Positions 1 to 7,724 are shown, numbered from the stretch's first letter. The stretch: 14,590 nucleotides of DNA from CAZPEV01 sp964585635 (GCA_964585635.1 CAZPEV010000073.1:1-14590); one strand, 5' to 3'. Program-made: numbers and translations. The notes: a model not told the origin generated them from the sequence alone.

Positions 1-2698
1 TACCAGTGATGTCGTTCCCCAGCGAGTCCTTGCCGAAGCGCAATCCATCCGGGTCGGTGATGATGACATTCACCGGGCTATAGGCCACGACAATAAGCGG
101 GGCCGGTGTGAGTACGAAATCCTGTGAGAACTCCGAGGTATTCCCCAGCGTGTCGGTAGCCGTGGCGGTAATCATGGAAAATTGTCCGGCGCTCTTGGGA
201 ATGGTATCGATGAAATTGCCAATGGCATCGCAGGTGTCGGTACCGGCAAAGCCATAAGCCTCCCCATGACCGGCGGGTTTGGCTCCATCACCGACCGGAT
301 GAGCCACATAGAATTCGATTATAGCCTTCCCGGCTGCCCATCCGAAGATTCTAAACGAGCTATCCGGCAGCATATGCACTGAATCGACCTCCGGATAGTT
401 TAGCAGGTCATTCGGGCCGGTGTCGGCATCGCCGGGGTCGTTGAGGGTGACACCATCTGCGCCTAGGTCGATTCCCAGACCATTGTTGTTGTAGATGAGA
501 TTGCAGGTAAGCCCGTTCCGAATCGACAGCGCCCCGGTGACGGAAATGCCGTTGCCGGGGAAGTTTTTAATGGTTAATCCCTCAATCATGTTATCCCGGC
601 TTTGGATCACAAAGCCGTCACCGCCGCCGGATAGGCCCGACCCGTCAAGCACGACCGACCAGATTCCTCCCGGCGCAGTCGAGCCGAGAATGACGGTGCT
701 ATCATCAATCAAAGCAGGCAATTGCGAGGCCAGCGCAGTCGTTCCCGAGACGGAAAATATGATGGTATCGACTCCCATATTTGCGTTGGCGTAAATTATG
801 GCGTCGCGGAGACTGCCGGAACCATTGTCGTTGAAATTAGAAACCAGTGTCATATTCAGGTCGAATTTTGCCACGAATATATCCCCGCCGCCATTGTTAT
901 CGCCGTCATACGGGTTCTGAGTCGGAAAATCGGAAGAATATGTTGTACCTGACACATAAGCATATCCTGAACCGTCAACCGCAAGACCTCTACTCCATTC
1001 ATCACTTCCTCCCCCTAGGTAAGTACTATAGACCAAGGTATTCCCTGCCGCCGATAGCGTGGTCTCGAAAACATCAGAAGTTCCACTGACACTGCCATCA
1101 TACGGATTCTGCATCGGAAAGTCGGAAGATTGAGTAGTACCCGTCACATACGCACAATCTGAACCGTCAACTCCAATCTTCCAACCATCATCATTGCTTG
1201 CTGCCCCCAAATAAGTGCTATAGATCAGGTTATTTCCAGCCGTTGATAGCTTAGTCACAAAAGCATCAGAAGGGCCACTAAGACTGCCGTCATATGGATT
1301 CTGCGTCGGAAAATCGGAAGATGCTGTATAACCCGTCACATACGCGCATCCAGATACATCAAGCGCAATACCATCGCCATAATCATATTCCACTCCCCCC
1401 AGGAAAGTGCTGTAAACTAAGCTATTCCCTGCGGCAGACAATTTGGTCACAAAAGCATCAATAGGAGGATACGTTCCACCATGGAAACTACTATCATACG
1501 CGTTAAGGGTGGGATAATTATAAGACGTTGTAAAGCCCGTCACGTAGGCGCACCCTGAGCCATCAATCGCAATACAGCGTCCCTCGTCCAAAGTATCTCC
1601 CCCAATGTAAGTGCTATATACCAAAGTGTTTCCGGCTGCAGAGAATTTGGTCACAAATACGTCATAAAAGCCATTGAAGCTACCGTCATACGGATTCTGC
1701 GTCGGAAAGTTAGAAGACTGCGTTCGACCCATAGCATACACGTCTCCGAAGCCGTCAATGGCAATACCTATACCCTCATCACTATTTCCTCCTCCAAGGT
1801 AAGTGCTATACGTCAGCACCGGGTCGATGACGACAGCCAATTCAGGATTGTAATCATCGCTCAATCTGAAACTGAACATGTCGTCTGATTCAAGCTGGTA
1901 GGAACCGCGCAAGGGCAGCCGCTCGCCGTTTTCGATCTGGTAAACCATCGGGGCCAGTTCGGTAACTGTGCCCCAGTCAGTCTCCACCACCAGGTCGCCG
2001 GCATCGTTCACCGCCAGCGATTTGGCACCATCATAACGCATACAAATCTGGCTCGGATCGGCGCCGGGGGAAACGACAAAATCGTATTCCATTTTCCGGC
2101 CGTCGCCGTAGTATTTCAAGTCAATGCCGGCATAAATGTTTTCGAAGACAATCGCCTGGTAATTGGGAACGTCCGTTCGCCATTTGGTGGAATCATTGCC
2201 GAGGAAGTAGTTGCATTTGTATTCCATCAATCCGTCGCCGCGCATCTGCGGATTCGGGTTGGCGCCGACGAAGGAGGCTTTGATCAGCATGGTTTCGAGG
2301 CTGTCATTGCGCCCGTTGAAACGATCATCCGGAACGGGCGGGCGGCCGCCCGCCCCTACATTTGGACCAAGATTATTCGGGTCGGGTGACCCGACCCCTA
2401 CGCCAACATCGTTAAGGTCACAGTTGGGGCGCCGCGTCGCTTGCGTTGGGGTAAATTTATCCAGCTCATCACCATTTGGAAGCCGTCGGGTGAATTGATA
2501 ATAGACGCCGCCGTCGGTGAACCAGATCGTGGCGCCATGTGCGTTAGCCCTAAACAGGATGCTATCCGCCCATTGGCCGTTGTTTTGGGTAAAGGCCAAC
2601 GGCATGATATCCATCTTCTGCATGACCATCGGACTCTGATTAGCGGACCATACAGTCGCAACAGTCGAGAGCGTGGCAATGGCCACGACCAAGAACAC
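1..2698 (-). CDS. Secreted SBBP beta-propeller / beta-helix protein, 3' end outside window
   Basis: About 899 residues are visible and the C-terminus lies beyond position 1. From the N-terminus there is a hydrophobic signal segment (VFLVVAIATLSTVATVWSA). A domain typical of the N-terminus of SBBP proteins follows (PLAFTQNNGQWADS, YAGIDLKYYG, MEYDFVVSPGADP; I believe catalogued as DUF7948). Next come five tandem SBBP repeats, and then a beta-helix segment opening with GSGSLRDAIIYANA and containing NGLGIDLGADG. These families are secreted or surface proteins; no enzymatic function is visible. The start is uncertain. The expected start, ATG at 2709-2711 (Met-Lys-Arg), is one base out of frame with the rest, because the sequence reads AGATTTCGTG where AGATTCGTG would restore MKRFVFLVV. 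In frame, GTG at 2696-2698 is the first usable start, but it removes the positively charged end of the signal peptide. From 2698 down to 1 the frame is open. A promoter lies at 2810-2837. Confidence 0.85.
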   Translation of the reverse strand, partial: MFLVVAIATLSTVATVWSANQSPMVMQKMDIMPLAFTQNNGQWADSILFRANAHGATIWFTDGGVYYQFTRRLPNGDELDKFTPTQATRRPNCDLNDVGVGVGSPDPNNLGPNVGAGGRPPVPDDRFNGRNDSLETMLIKASFVGANPNPQMRGDGLMEYKCNYFLGNDSTKWRTDVPNYQAIVFENIYAGIDLKYYGDGRKMEYDFVVSPGADPSQICMRYDGAKSLAVNDAGDLVVETDWGTVTELAPMVYQIENGERLPLRGSYQLESDDMFSFRLSDDYNPELAVVIDPVLTYSTYLGGGNSDEGIGIAIDGFGDVYAMGRTQSSNFPTQNPYDGSFNGFYDVFVTKFSAAGNTLVYSTYIGGDTLDEGRCIAIDGSGCAYVTGFTTSYNYPTLNAYDSSFHGGTYPPIDAFVTKLSAAGNSLVYSTFLGGVEYDYGDGIALDVSGCAYVTGYTASSDFPTQNPYDGSLSGPSDAFVTKLSTAGNNLIYSTYLGAASNDDGWKIGVDGSDCAYVTGTTQSSDFPMQNPYDGSVSGTSDVFETTLSAAGNTLVYSTYLGGGSDEWSRGLAVDGSGYAYVSGTTYSSDFPTQNPYDGDNNGGGDIFVAKFDLNMTLVSNFNDNGSGSLRDAIIYANANMGVDTIIFSVSGTTALASQLPALIDDSTVILGSTAPGGIWSVVLDGSGLSGGGDGFVIQSRDNMIEGLTIKNFPGNGISVTGALSIRNGLTCNLIYNNNGLGIDLGADGVTLNDPGDADTGPNDLLNYPEVDSVHMLPDSSFRIFGWAAGKAIIEFYVAHPVGDGAKPAGHGEAYGFAGTDTCDAIGNFIDTIPKSAGQFSMITATATDTLGNTSEFSQDFVLTPAPLIVVAYSPVNVIITDPDGLRFGKDSLGNDITG
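860..1816 (-). repeat. Five tandem SBBP repeats of about 63-70 codons
   Basis: Each unit begins with a version of YSTYLGG, continues with DEG.xIAIDGSG.AYVTG, then SSDFPTQNPYDGS and D.FVTKLSAAGN.LV. YSTYLGG-like starts lie near 1808, 1616, 1406, 1214 and 1024, so the spacing is about 190-210 bases. One unit is longer because of an insertion (GGTYPPI). The copies are similar at the DNA level too (TATAGCACTTA, CAGAATCCGTATGA). Hand counts give 47-50% GC in two 60-base lines here, against 60% in a line just upstream (1981-2040). This is protein-coding repetition, not a CRISPR array. Confidence 0.85.
2336..2401 (-). repeat. Paired palindromic repeat units inside the coding sequence
   Basis: Positions 2336-2355 are a perfect 20-base palindrome (GGGCGGGCGGCCGCCCGCCC). 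Positions 2379-2397 are a 19-base palindrome around a central G (GGGTCGGGTGACCCGACCC). Each runs into the same CCCCTAC (2353-2359 and 2395-2401). They stay in frame in the SBBP gene and encode a glycine/proline/asparagine-rich stretch (VGVGSPDPNNLGPNVGAGGR), unlike the surrounding domain. This looks like a short dispersed palindromic element inserted as a pair between two parts of the N-terminal domain. Confidence 0.65.
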
Positions 2699-2809
2699 GA
2701 ATCTTTTCATGGATTCCCCCATAAGGCGATATAATCGTCTGCGATAAGTACGATGCAAGTCATTATCCCGGTTGCAAGACCTATGAGGAGCTTGTCTCCT
2801 GCCACTGTC

Positions 2810-2837
2810 AATATAGGCTTAATTCATTTTTTGTCAA
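2810..2837 (-). promoter_or_regulatory. Sigma70-type promoter for the SBBP gene
   Basis: On the minus strand TTGACA (2837-2832) is followed after 16 bases by TATATT (2815-2810), which is 6/6 and 5/6 matches to the consensus. Transcription would begin near 2803, leaving a leader of about 90 bases before the ATG at 2711. It sits in an AT-rich patch just upstream of the gene. Confidence 0.5.
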
Positions 2838-3009
2838 TTCATTCCAGCGGTGGCCAAAGGGTATCAAAGCAGTCTAGTCTAACGCTGTGTATCCCGTCTG
2901 TGGCGGGGTCCTCGCGTTCGGAGGTGCGCCGCCCGGCCGATGTGGACATCGGCCAGGCACAGATATTGGATAGAATATGCAGGAGCGCCTGCCGCGGCGG
3001 GCCGGACAC

Positions 3010-3039
3010 AAAAAGCGAAGAGGCTCCTTGGGAGCCTCT
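3010..3039 (-). terminator. Rho-independent terminator of the M28 peptidase gene
   Basis: AGAGGCTCC (3019-3027) pairs perfectly with GGAGCCTCT (3031-3039) around a three-base loop. On the minus strand the stem is followed by TCGC and then five T residues (3014-3010). It starts 26 bases after the stop codon at 3065. Confidence 0.75.
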
Positions 3040-3064
3040 CCATTCGATTGCAATAGCGATAGGT

Positions 3065-6000
3065 TTACAAGCAGCCCGGCGCCGGGCCGCCTTTGAAGAT
3101 GTAGTTGACGATGACCACGGCGTCACCGACATTGACCGCCATATCGCAGTTGGCGTCTCCGGCTTGCAGCGGATTCGGCGCCGGACCACCTTTAAAGACG
3201 TAGTTGACGATCGATACCGCGTCGCCGACATTGACGAAGCCGTCGCCATTGGCGTCCCCCGGCATATAGCTTTGGCCGATCAGCGTTACCGGACCATTGA
3301 TGAGGTTGGTTTTGGTGTCGCCGGTGAATTTAAAGGACACGGCGTAAACACTGCTGATGGTGTCGACCACTATTCCATAGGTTGCCAGAAAGGCGGTCGT
3401 CGGCACCTGAATCTGAAGCACATCCCCCGAAAACGGCGGATACGACGGTACTATGGCCGTCGCTCCCGGCACCAGGCTGCCGTTGACGATGATGGTGCTC
3501 ACGTCCACGTCGATCGCCGCCTTGCCGCCGATGAAATCGCCCAGATAGATCGACACCTCTGCCGGCGGAGTGTGCTGACTGTCGATCGTGTCGGGAACGA
3601 TGGCGGTCGAGGCCGCCACTCCGGCGGAGACCAGTTCCGACACCCCCATTCGCAGGGCGGCGATAGCCTGGGTGCGGTTGATGAATGACAACGGAAGGTT
3701 GAAAAACACATATTGATAGTCGCTCCCATGGTACCGCCAGGCGATCGGCTTTCCGTCGGTCAGCGCAAAGTGAGTGCGGGAATTGTAAGTGTAAATCACT
3801 TCCGGGGTCGCCGTCAGATTGGCGAACGAGGGACACGGAATCCCGGTGGCGATGGTCCAGGGCGCGGAGTGGTTAACGGTCGCCACCGAGTCCCAGGTCA
3901 ACTCAGGATAACCGGCGGCCAAGGTATGGGCCCCGATCATATCCGAGGTCAGCGTCGTGGAGCTGTAACTGGTCAGATACTTGACCCGGTAATTGATATG
4001 AAAGGCGGACCTGTAACCGTAGTTGGATGCCCCCGGTTCGTACGCGTCGGTGTCGGACAGGTGGGTTCCCCCGGAGAATAGATCCCCCCAGCGGCCGAAA
4101 ATGACCACTTTGCCCCCGATCGAGAGATAGTAGCTCAAAGTGTCAAGGATGCCGCCGAAGATGGCCTCATTGCCGAGATCATCGCCGCGGCCGGATTCCC
4201 CGCCGATGACCAGAACTTCGTAATCGAGCAGGTCGTTGAGGTGCAATGAATCGGTGCGGTTAATACTTCCCCAAGCGGTGTCGGAGTAATAGTCGAAGGT
4301 GTATCCGGTCAGCGCCTCGCGCAGGAACTGGCCGGTAACGATCTCATTGACGATGCTTGACGTTGTCTTGCTGGAGCGATTGATGGCCAGAATTCGACCC
4401 GGTTCCAGCGTCGCCGCGCGACTCGACCGCGGCTGGACGCCGCTCGTGTCCGAGATGTTGTTATCGGCGTCAACGGCGACGACCAGGTAGCTGTGGAAGG
4501 ATGTCCCGAGGTTGAAATCATCATCGATATAGAATGAATCGGTGACGGCGTCGGGGAGAGGAACGCCGTCGCGTATGATCCGGTAGTGGGAAAAATCCAG
4601 CTCGGTATTGTTGGCCACCCAGTCCAGGCGAATGGCGCGATATCGGGGCAGGGCAATCAAGCCCTGCGGCGGGGCCGGGATGATATGGGGCGTACCCAAG
4701 GCTTCGGAAAAGACGGTCGAGCTGTGACCATGCGTGTCGAAAGCGGTCACATACATTCGATATTCCTGCCCGTTGGTGAGGCCGGTGAGGAGGAGGGTGG
4801 TGATGCCCGAAGAGACGATTATGGAATCAAGTCCGGTGGAGGGTTCGGTATCATAATAGACGTGATAAGAGGTCACGTGGGCGGGATCTTTCGACTGCCA
4901 ACTTAGCTGCAGCGATTGGCCGTCGCCGCCGTCGCGCACCGAGGTGATCTCGACCGGAAGCGGGGCGCGATCGATGGTGAAGGCGGTCGCCAGGGTGGCC
5001 TGCACCATCCGGGTGTAGTATTCAAAATTCAGGCGGGTAGTGCTGTCCAGCGGGGTATGATAGACTGATGAGAAGACATGCTCGGCGGGGTAGACGACGT
5101 CGTAGCCAACCTGCGTAAACGGGTAGTGATCGCTGTTGCTGGCTCCACCCGAGAGGAGGCCAAGGATGCCGACCAGAGAATCACCCAGTTGACTCCATAG
5201 CTTGGCATAGGCGTTTTCTTCGCCATAGTGCAGATCGGCCAGGTCGTTATTCCCCTGATTGCCGATCATGTCCATATTGACCATGCAGATGATGCTGTCG
5301 TGGCGGCTGAAGGCTTCGTAGGCATAATTATAGGAGCCATTGAGCCCCTGTTCTTCCGAGTCAAACAGGATGAAGATAAAGGACATCTCGGTCGTCTTGC
5401 CGTACAGCGCCCGGGCGATTTCCAGCACGGCCGCGGTGCCGGTGCCGTTGTCGTCGGCGCCGGGGGAACCGGGGACGGCGTCAAAGTGGGCGCCGACGAC
5501 GATCTGACGATTGGGATAGACCGAACCGGTCTTCTTGCACACCACGTTGTAGCAGGTATAATATCCGTTGTAGACATAGGCCGAAAAAGGATCGAGCGTG
5601 ACGTTGGTATAGCCGAACGATTGAAATTTGGCCCTGATCCAATCGCGCGCGGCGATATTATTGGCGGTGGCCGCCACCCGGCCGTTGAACGCCTGCAGAT
5701 GCTCGAGATATGAAACCAGGGAATCCTGATTGATCAGGCCGATCAAATCCACGAGGGTGTCGGACTGAATGGCGGCGGCCGAATTGAGATTCAGCGGTAT
5801 CTTATGGCCGACGGCCAACGGCTCGTCGCGCAGCGGGATGAGATACGATCCATCATCGCGAAGCAGCGATTGGGGGCCATCCACCAGCACCAGGCGTATC
5901 TGCTCTTCCTGAAAGACCACCCGATACCGCTTGTCGGCCGATTGCCGGGGGCTGTTGTCGAGGGCCAGTTGGGTTTTGTCCAATCCTGATGCCACCATCT

Positions 6001-6217
6001 CCGTCTTTAGCCCGGACGTCGACAGTTGTGCGGCGGCGGCGCTGTCGGCCAGCGCCAGATAGCCATCTCTGACTTGAACGACCGCCTCGGCGCCCGATGC
6101 GATCAGTTTCTCGGCGTCCGCCTGGCTGTGGATATAGACCTTGTACAGGTCGGCTCCAAGCCCTGCCACCGGCAGAACGAGGCAGAGGATAAACCCAAAG
6201 AAGAGCTTCTTGACCAT
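3065..6217 (-). CDS. Secreted M28 zinc metallopeptidase with Fn3, GATase-like and dockerin domains
   Basis: The product has 1050 residues. A signal peptide (about 1-21) is followed by a propeptide-like region (22-165) and an M28 aminopeptidase domain (about 170-415). All expected residues are visible: His244 (GAHFDAV), Asp255 (ADDNGTG), the glutamate pair Glu288-Glu289 (DSEEQG), Asp316 (NMDMIG) and His387 (YHTPLDS). In this family they bind two zinc ions and catalyse peptide hydrolysis, usually near the N-terminus of substrates. Two fibronectin-III-like domains follow (about 420-510 and 515-595), then a Rossmann-like region (605-860: GRILAINRS, DYEVLVIGGESG, GGKVVIFGRWGD) that resembles GATase1/ThuA-like folds. 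The tail (985-1050) carries two dockerin-like calcium loops (GDANGDGFVNVGDAV and GDANCDMAVNVGDAV), each followed by a helix ending in KGGPAP. The start has a good ribosome site (AGGAG, 7 bases upstream). A promoter and a terminator flank the gene, so it is probably a single transcript. The native substrate is unknown. Confidence 0.93.
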   Translation of the reverse strand: MVKKLFFGFILCLVLPVAGLGADLYKVYIHSQADAEKLIASGAEAVVQVRDGYLALADSAAAAQLSTSGLKTEMVASGLDKTQLALDNSPRQSADKRYRVVFQEEQIRLVLVDGPQSLLRDDGSYLIPLRDEPLAVGHKIPLNLNSAAAIQSDTLVDLIGLINQDSLVSYLEHLQAFNGRVAATANNIAARDWIRAKFQSFGYTNVTLDPFSAYVYNGYYTCYNVVCKKTGSVYPNRQIVVGAHFDAVPGSPGADDNGTGTAAVLEIARALYGKTTEMSFIFILFDSEEQGLNGSYNYAYEAFSRHDSIICMVNMDMIGNQGNNDLADLHYGEENAYAKLWSQLGDSLVGILGLLSGGASNSDHYPFTQVGYDVVYPAEHVFSSVYHTPLDSTTRLNFEYYTRMVQATLATAFTIDRAPLPVEITSVRDGGDGQSLQLSWQSKDPAHVTSYHVYYDTEPSTGLDSIIVSSGITTLLLTGLTNGQEYRMYVTAFDTHGHSSTVFSEALGTPHIIPAPPQGLIALPRYRAIRLDWVANNTELDFSHYRIIRDGVPLPDAVTDSFYIDDDFNLGTSFHSYLVVAVDADNNISDTSGVQPRSSRAATLEPGRILAINRSSKTTSSIVNEIVTGQFLREALTGYTFDYYSDTAWGSINRTDSLHLNDLLDYEVLVIGGESGRGDDLGNEAIFGGILDTLSYYLSIGGKVVIFGRWGDLFSGGTHLSDTDAYEPGASNYGYRSAFHINYRVKYLTSYSSTTLTSDMIGAHTLAAGYPELTWDSVATVNHSAPWTIATGIPCPSFANLTATPEVIYTYNSRTHFALTDGKPIAWRYHGSDYQYVFFNLPLSFINRTQAIAALRMGVSELVSAGVAASTAIVPDTIDSQHTPPAEVSIYLGDFIGGKAAIDVDVSTIIVNGSLVPGATAIVPSYPPFSGDVLQIQVPTTAFLATYGIVVDTISSVYAVSFKFTGDTKTNLINGPVTLIGQSYMPGDANGDGFVNVGDAVSIVNYVFKGGPAPNPLQAGDANCDMAVNVGDAVVIVNYIFKGGPAPGCL

Positions 6218-6259
6218 GGTTGACTCCTAATACGTAGATCCAGCGGTAGTATTTCCTAT

Positions 6260-6287
6260 AATATACACCATATTTGCCATCGGTAAA
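6260..6287 (-). promoter_or_regulatory. Promoter for the M28 peptidase gene
   Basis: On the minus strand TTTACC (6287-6282) is followed after 16 bases by TATATT (6265-6260). The -10 box matches 5/6 and the -35 box 4/6. Transcription would start about 35 bases upstream of the ATG at 6217. Spacer length and -10 box are the same as in the SBBP promoter at 2810-2837. Confidence 0.45.
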
Positions 6288-6343
6288 GCGATTATTCGGG
6301 GTCTTTTGGGGTCGCGATTGGCGGGTCATTGCCCAAGAAGAGA

Positions 6344-6365
6344 GGGCGCGGCCGAGACCGCGCCC
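6344..6365 (-). terminator. Hairpin, probably a terminator on the minus strand
   Basis: GGGCGCGG (6344-6351) pairs perfectly with CCGCGCCC (6358-6365) around six bases. On the minus strand TCTCTTCTT follows. The hairpin lies about 29 bases beyond the stop of the dockerin relic at 6394, nearly the same distance as between the peptidase stop and its terminator. It may now serve the MBL gene that ends at 6464. Confidence 0.5.
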
Positions 6366-6393
6366 GGTATTTTCGGCAATTCGGATATAGCCC

Positions 6394-6452
6394 TTACGGG
6401 CAGAACGGCGCTGGGCCACCTGTGGGTCCAGGGACTTGACGATTGCGAAATT
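6394..6452 (-). pseudogene. Decayed C-terminal end of a dockerin-tailed gene
   Basis: On the minus strand GGTGGCCCAGCGCCG, six more bases (TTCTGC), CCG and then TAA translate as GGPAPFCP-stop. The intact peptidase ends in GGPAPGCL-stop. A few bases upstream ATCGTCAA matches the intact ATCGTCAAC (IVN) of the last dockerin helix, but 15 bases instead of 13 separate the two blocks, so they are out of frame. A hairpin follows the stop as it does in the intact gene. No longer reading frame joins it, and the relic begins just after the MBL stop codon. Short and therefore uncertain. Confidence 0.45.
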
Positions 6453-6463
6453 GATGGCCAGAG

Positions 6464-7270
6464 TTATATAGATATGTAATAGCCTGGGTCAACACTTTTT
6501 GTGATGGTAATCATTCCATCTGATCTGGTAGTCAAAACGTACCGTTTGCCAGGTCCCCCGTTCCACAAGACACCGGACGCGCGATTGGAGTAGCATTGCT
6601 TCTGGGTATCATGAACAATCTCCTTATCCGAAATAAGGACAATATCTGGCCTACAAAAGTTAAATACTTCCTTGCAATAACCACTTTCTCGCCCATGATG
6701 CGACGCTACAAATACTTTGACACGCTCAAGGTCAGCTCGGAAACCAGGATTCTCTAGATGCTTCAGCCACCCGGCTACTTCCAGGTCGCCTGGAAAAACT
6801 ATAGTGAAATCGCAGTAGTGTATAAAAGTGACGATACTAAGATTATTTGTGTCAGTGAAGAGGGGATAGTTGTGATAATAAAACGAGAAGGAAGTATTCG
6901 GAAAATGCGGAGGATCACTTTCAGGATCAACATACGCCTTTGCCATATTGATCATCGCATCCATTGCGCAAGTGATTGGTCCCGACTGAAGCTTGAGTTT
7001 CTCAAGCAGACCCGGGGTAATGCTCTCGTTTCTATGCAAGCCGTGGATATAGATATTGCCGTAAATATTCGGCAAGTCGCTTAAATGATCTTGATCGTAG
7101 TTTTGGATAACAAACTTCTCAATACCGGTGCATTGCAGGGAGCGCAAATAGGATGAGTGTCTAAATCCGGACCTTTCGTTGTGACCACAGTCAATAAGCA
7201 TAATATTTCTGTTGTCGGCTAACATTAGGGCGCAGAACCCATGCGAAACGTCGAATACCCTAATCTCCAT
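6464..7270 (-). CDS. ComEC-like metallo-beta-lactamase-fold protein
   Basis: The product has 268 residues and no signal peptide. The start VFDVSHGFCALML...IMLIDCGH matches the first strands of ComEC/Rec2-type MBL domains (usually FDVGQGDA...ILIDTG). Metal-site positions: Asn57-Tyr58-Asp59-Gln60-Asp61-His62 stands where HxHxDH is usual, so the two leading histidines are Asn and Asp while Asp61 and His62 are kept. Asp162 (VFPGDLE) is the expected bridging aspartate, and His191-His192-Gly (ASHHGRE) is the usual ComEC-type motif. Members of the fold are mostly hydrolases, often nucleases or phosphodiesterases; the substrate here cannot be read from sequence. The ATG lies inside the end of the upstream membrane-protein gene (11-base overlap, ATGGAGATTAG), so the two are probably translationally coupled. 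GC is lower than in flanking genes (37-47% in three counted 60-base lines). Confidence 0.8.
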   Translation of the reverse strand: MEIRVFDVSHGFCALMLADNRNIMLIDCGHNERSGFRHSSYLRSLQCTGIEKFVIQNYDQDHLSDLPNIYGNIYIHGLHRNESITPGLLEKLKLQSGPITCAMDAMINMAKAYVDPESDPPHFPNTSFSFYYHNYPLFTDTNNLSIVTFIHYCDFTIVFPGDLEVAGWLKHLENPGFRADLERVKVFVASHHGRESGYCKEVFNFCRPDIVLISDKEIVHDTQKQCYSNRASGVLWNGGPGKRYVLTTRSDGMITITKSVDPGYYISI

Positions 7271-7724
7271 TAGAAGGTATCCTCTTAGCAGTACGAGATC
7301 GTTCTATACCCCATGTTGCCTGAGATATATCTTCGATTTTTGTGATGAACTTATCAACATTTAAACCTGCAATGAAGGCAAGTGACAAAAACCCCAAGTC
7401 TGTAGCCTGCGCATTTGATTGCGCTTCCAAGAGGAGAAGCCCCGCCTTCAGAAACAAGAAACTCACCGCTCCGCACAAATGACTTACAATAGGTCTTATA
7501 TAGTACCAAGATTGCCACCTGTCGTCCCAGCAGTCTTTTGCGGCGGTATTCAAATATACTCCGCGGAGGCAATATACAATCCCTCCAACGCCACCCATAA
7601 GGGCACAAGAAACCACTAATCCAAGGGCAGACCACCAAGCTGGCGCAAAACCTAGCTTTGTAATGATCAAGAGGCTGACATCAACCCCCCCCACGATAAC
7701 AAGGTACAGTATGATCTTTTTCAT
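7260..7724 (-). CDS. Small integral membrane protein paired with the MBL protein
   Basis: The product has 154 residues. Hydrophobic segments at about 4-24, 31-53, 80-100 and 107-125 suggest four membrane helices. Between helices 2 and 3 is a polar loop with RGVYLNTAAKDCWDDRW followed by YYIRPIVSHLCGA, and after helix 4 comes a cytoplasm-like tail (AGLNVDKFITKIEDISQA). I do not recognise a named family. The gene ends inside the first codons of the MBL gene. It has no good Shine-Dalgarno sequence, and its ATG overlaps the TGA of a 26-codon reading frame by the four bases ATGA, so translation may depend on coupling. The helix count and the partner suggest a membrane sensor or effector working with the MBL enzyme; this is inference. 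Confidence 0.75.
   Translation of the reverse strand: MKKIILYLVIVGGVDVSLLIITKLGFAPAWWSALGLVVSCALMGGVGGIVYCLRGVYLNTAAKDCWDDRWQSWYYIRPIVSHLCGAVSFLFLKAGLLLLEAQSNAQATDLGFLSLAFIAGLNVDKFITKIEDISQATWGIERSRTAKRIPSNGD

Larger units (their letters stand above)
2712..3064. other. Intergenic gap with promoter, GC palindromes and terminator
   Basis: No credible gene. The SBBP promoter is at 2810-2837 and the terminator of the peptidase gene at 3010-3039. Between them are two GC-rich palindromes. GGCCGATGTGGACATCGGCC (2935-2954) is a 9-base stem with a two-base centre. GCCTGCCGCGGCGGGC (2987-3002) is a palindrome with one G-T pair. They resemble worn copies of the palindromic elements seen inside the SBBP gene. 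The plus-strand reading frame that crosses the gap is the antisense shadow of the peptidase gene. Confidence 0.55.

Noticed and set aside
182..1089. Short plus-strand frames at the left edge
   Set aside because: They are antisense to the open SBBP/beta-helix frame that continues off the window.
860..1816. Possible CRISPR-like array
   Set aside because: Period is about 190-210 bases, the repeats are in frame and encode SBBP units, and there are no short identical repeats with unique spacers.
2753..3688. 311-residue plus-strand frame
   Set aside because: It is antisense to the end of the M28 peptidase gene and crosses its terminator; its sequence is Arg/Asp/His-rich with no domain, typical of a shadow of a GC-rich gene.
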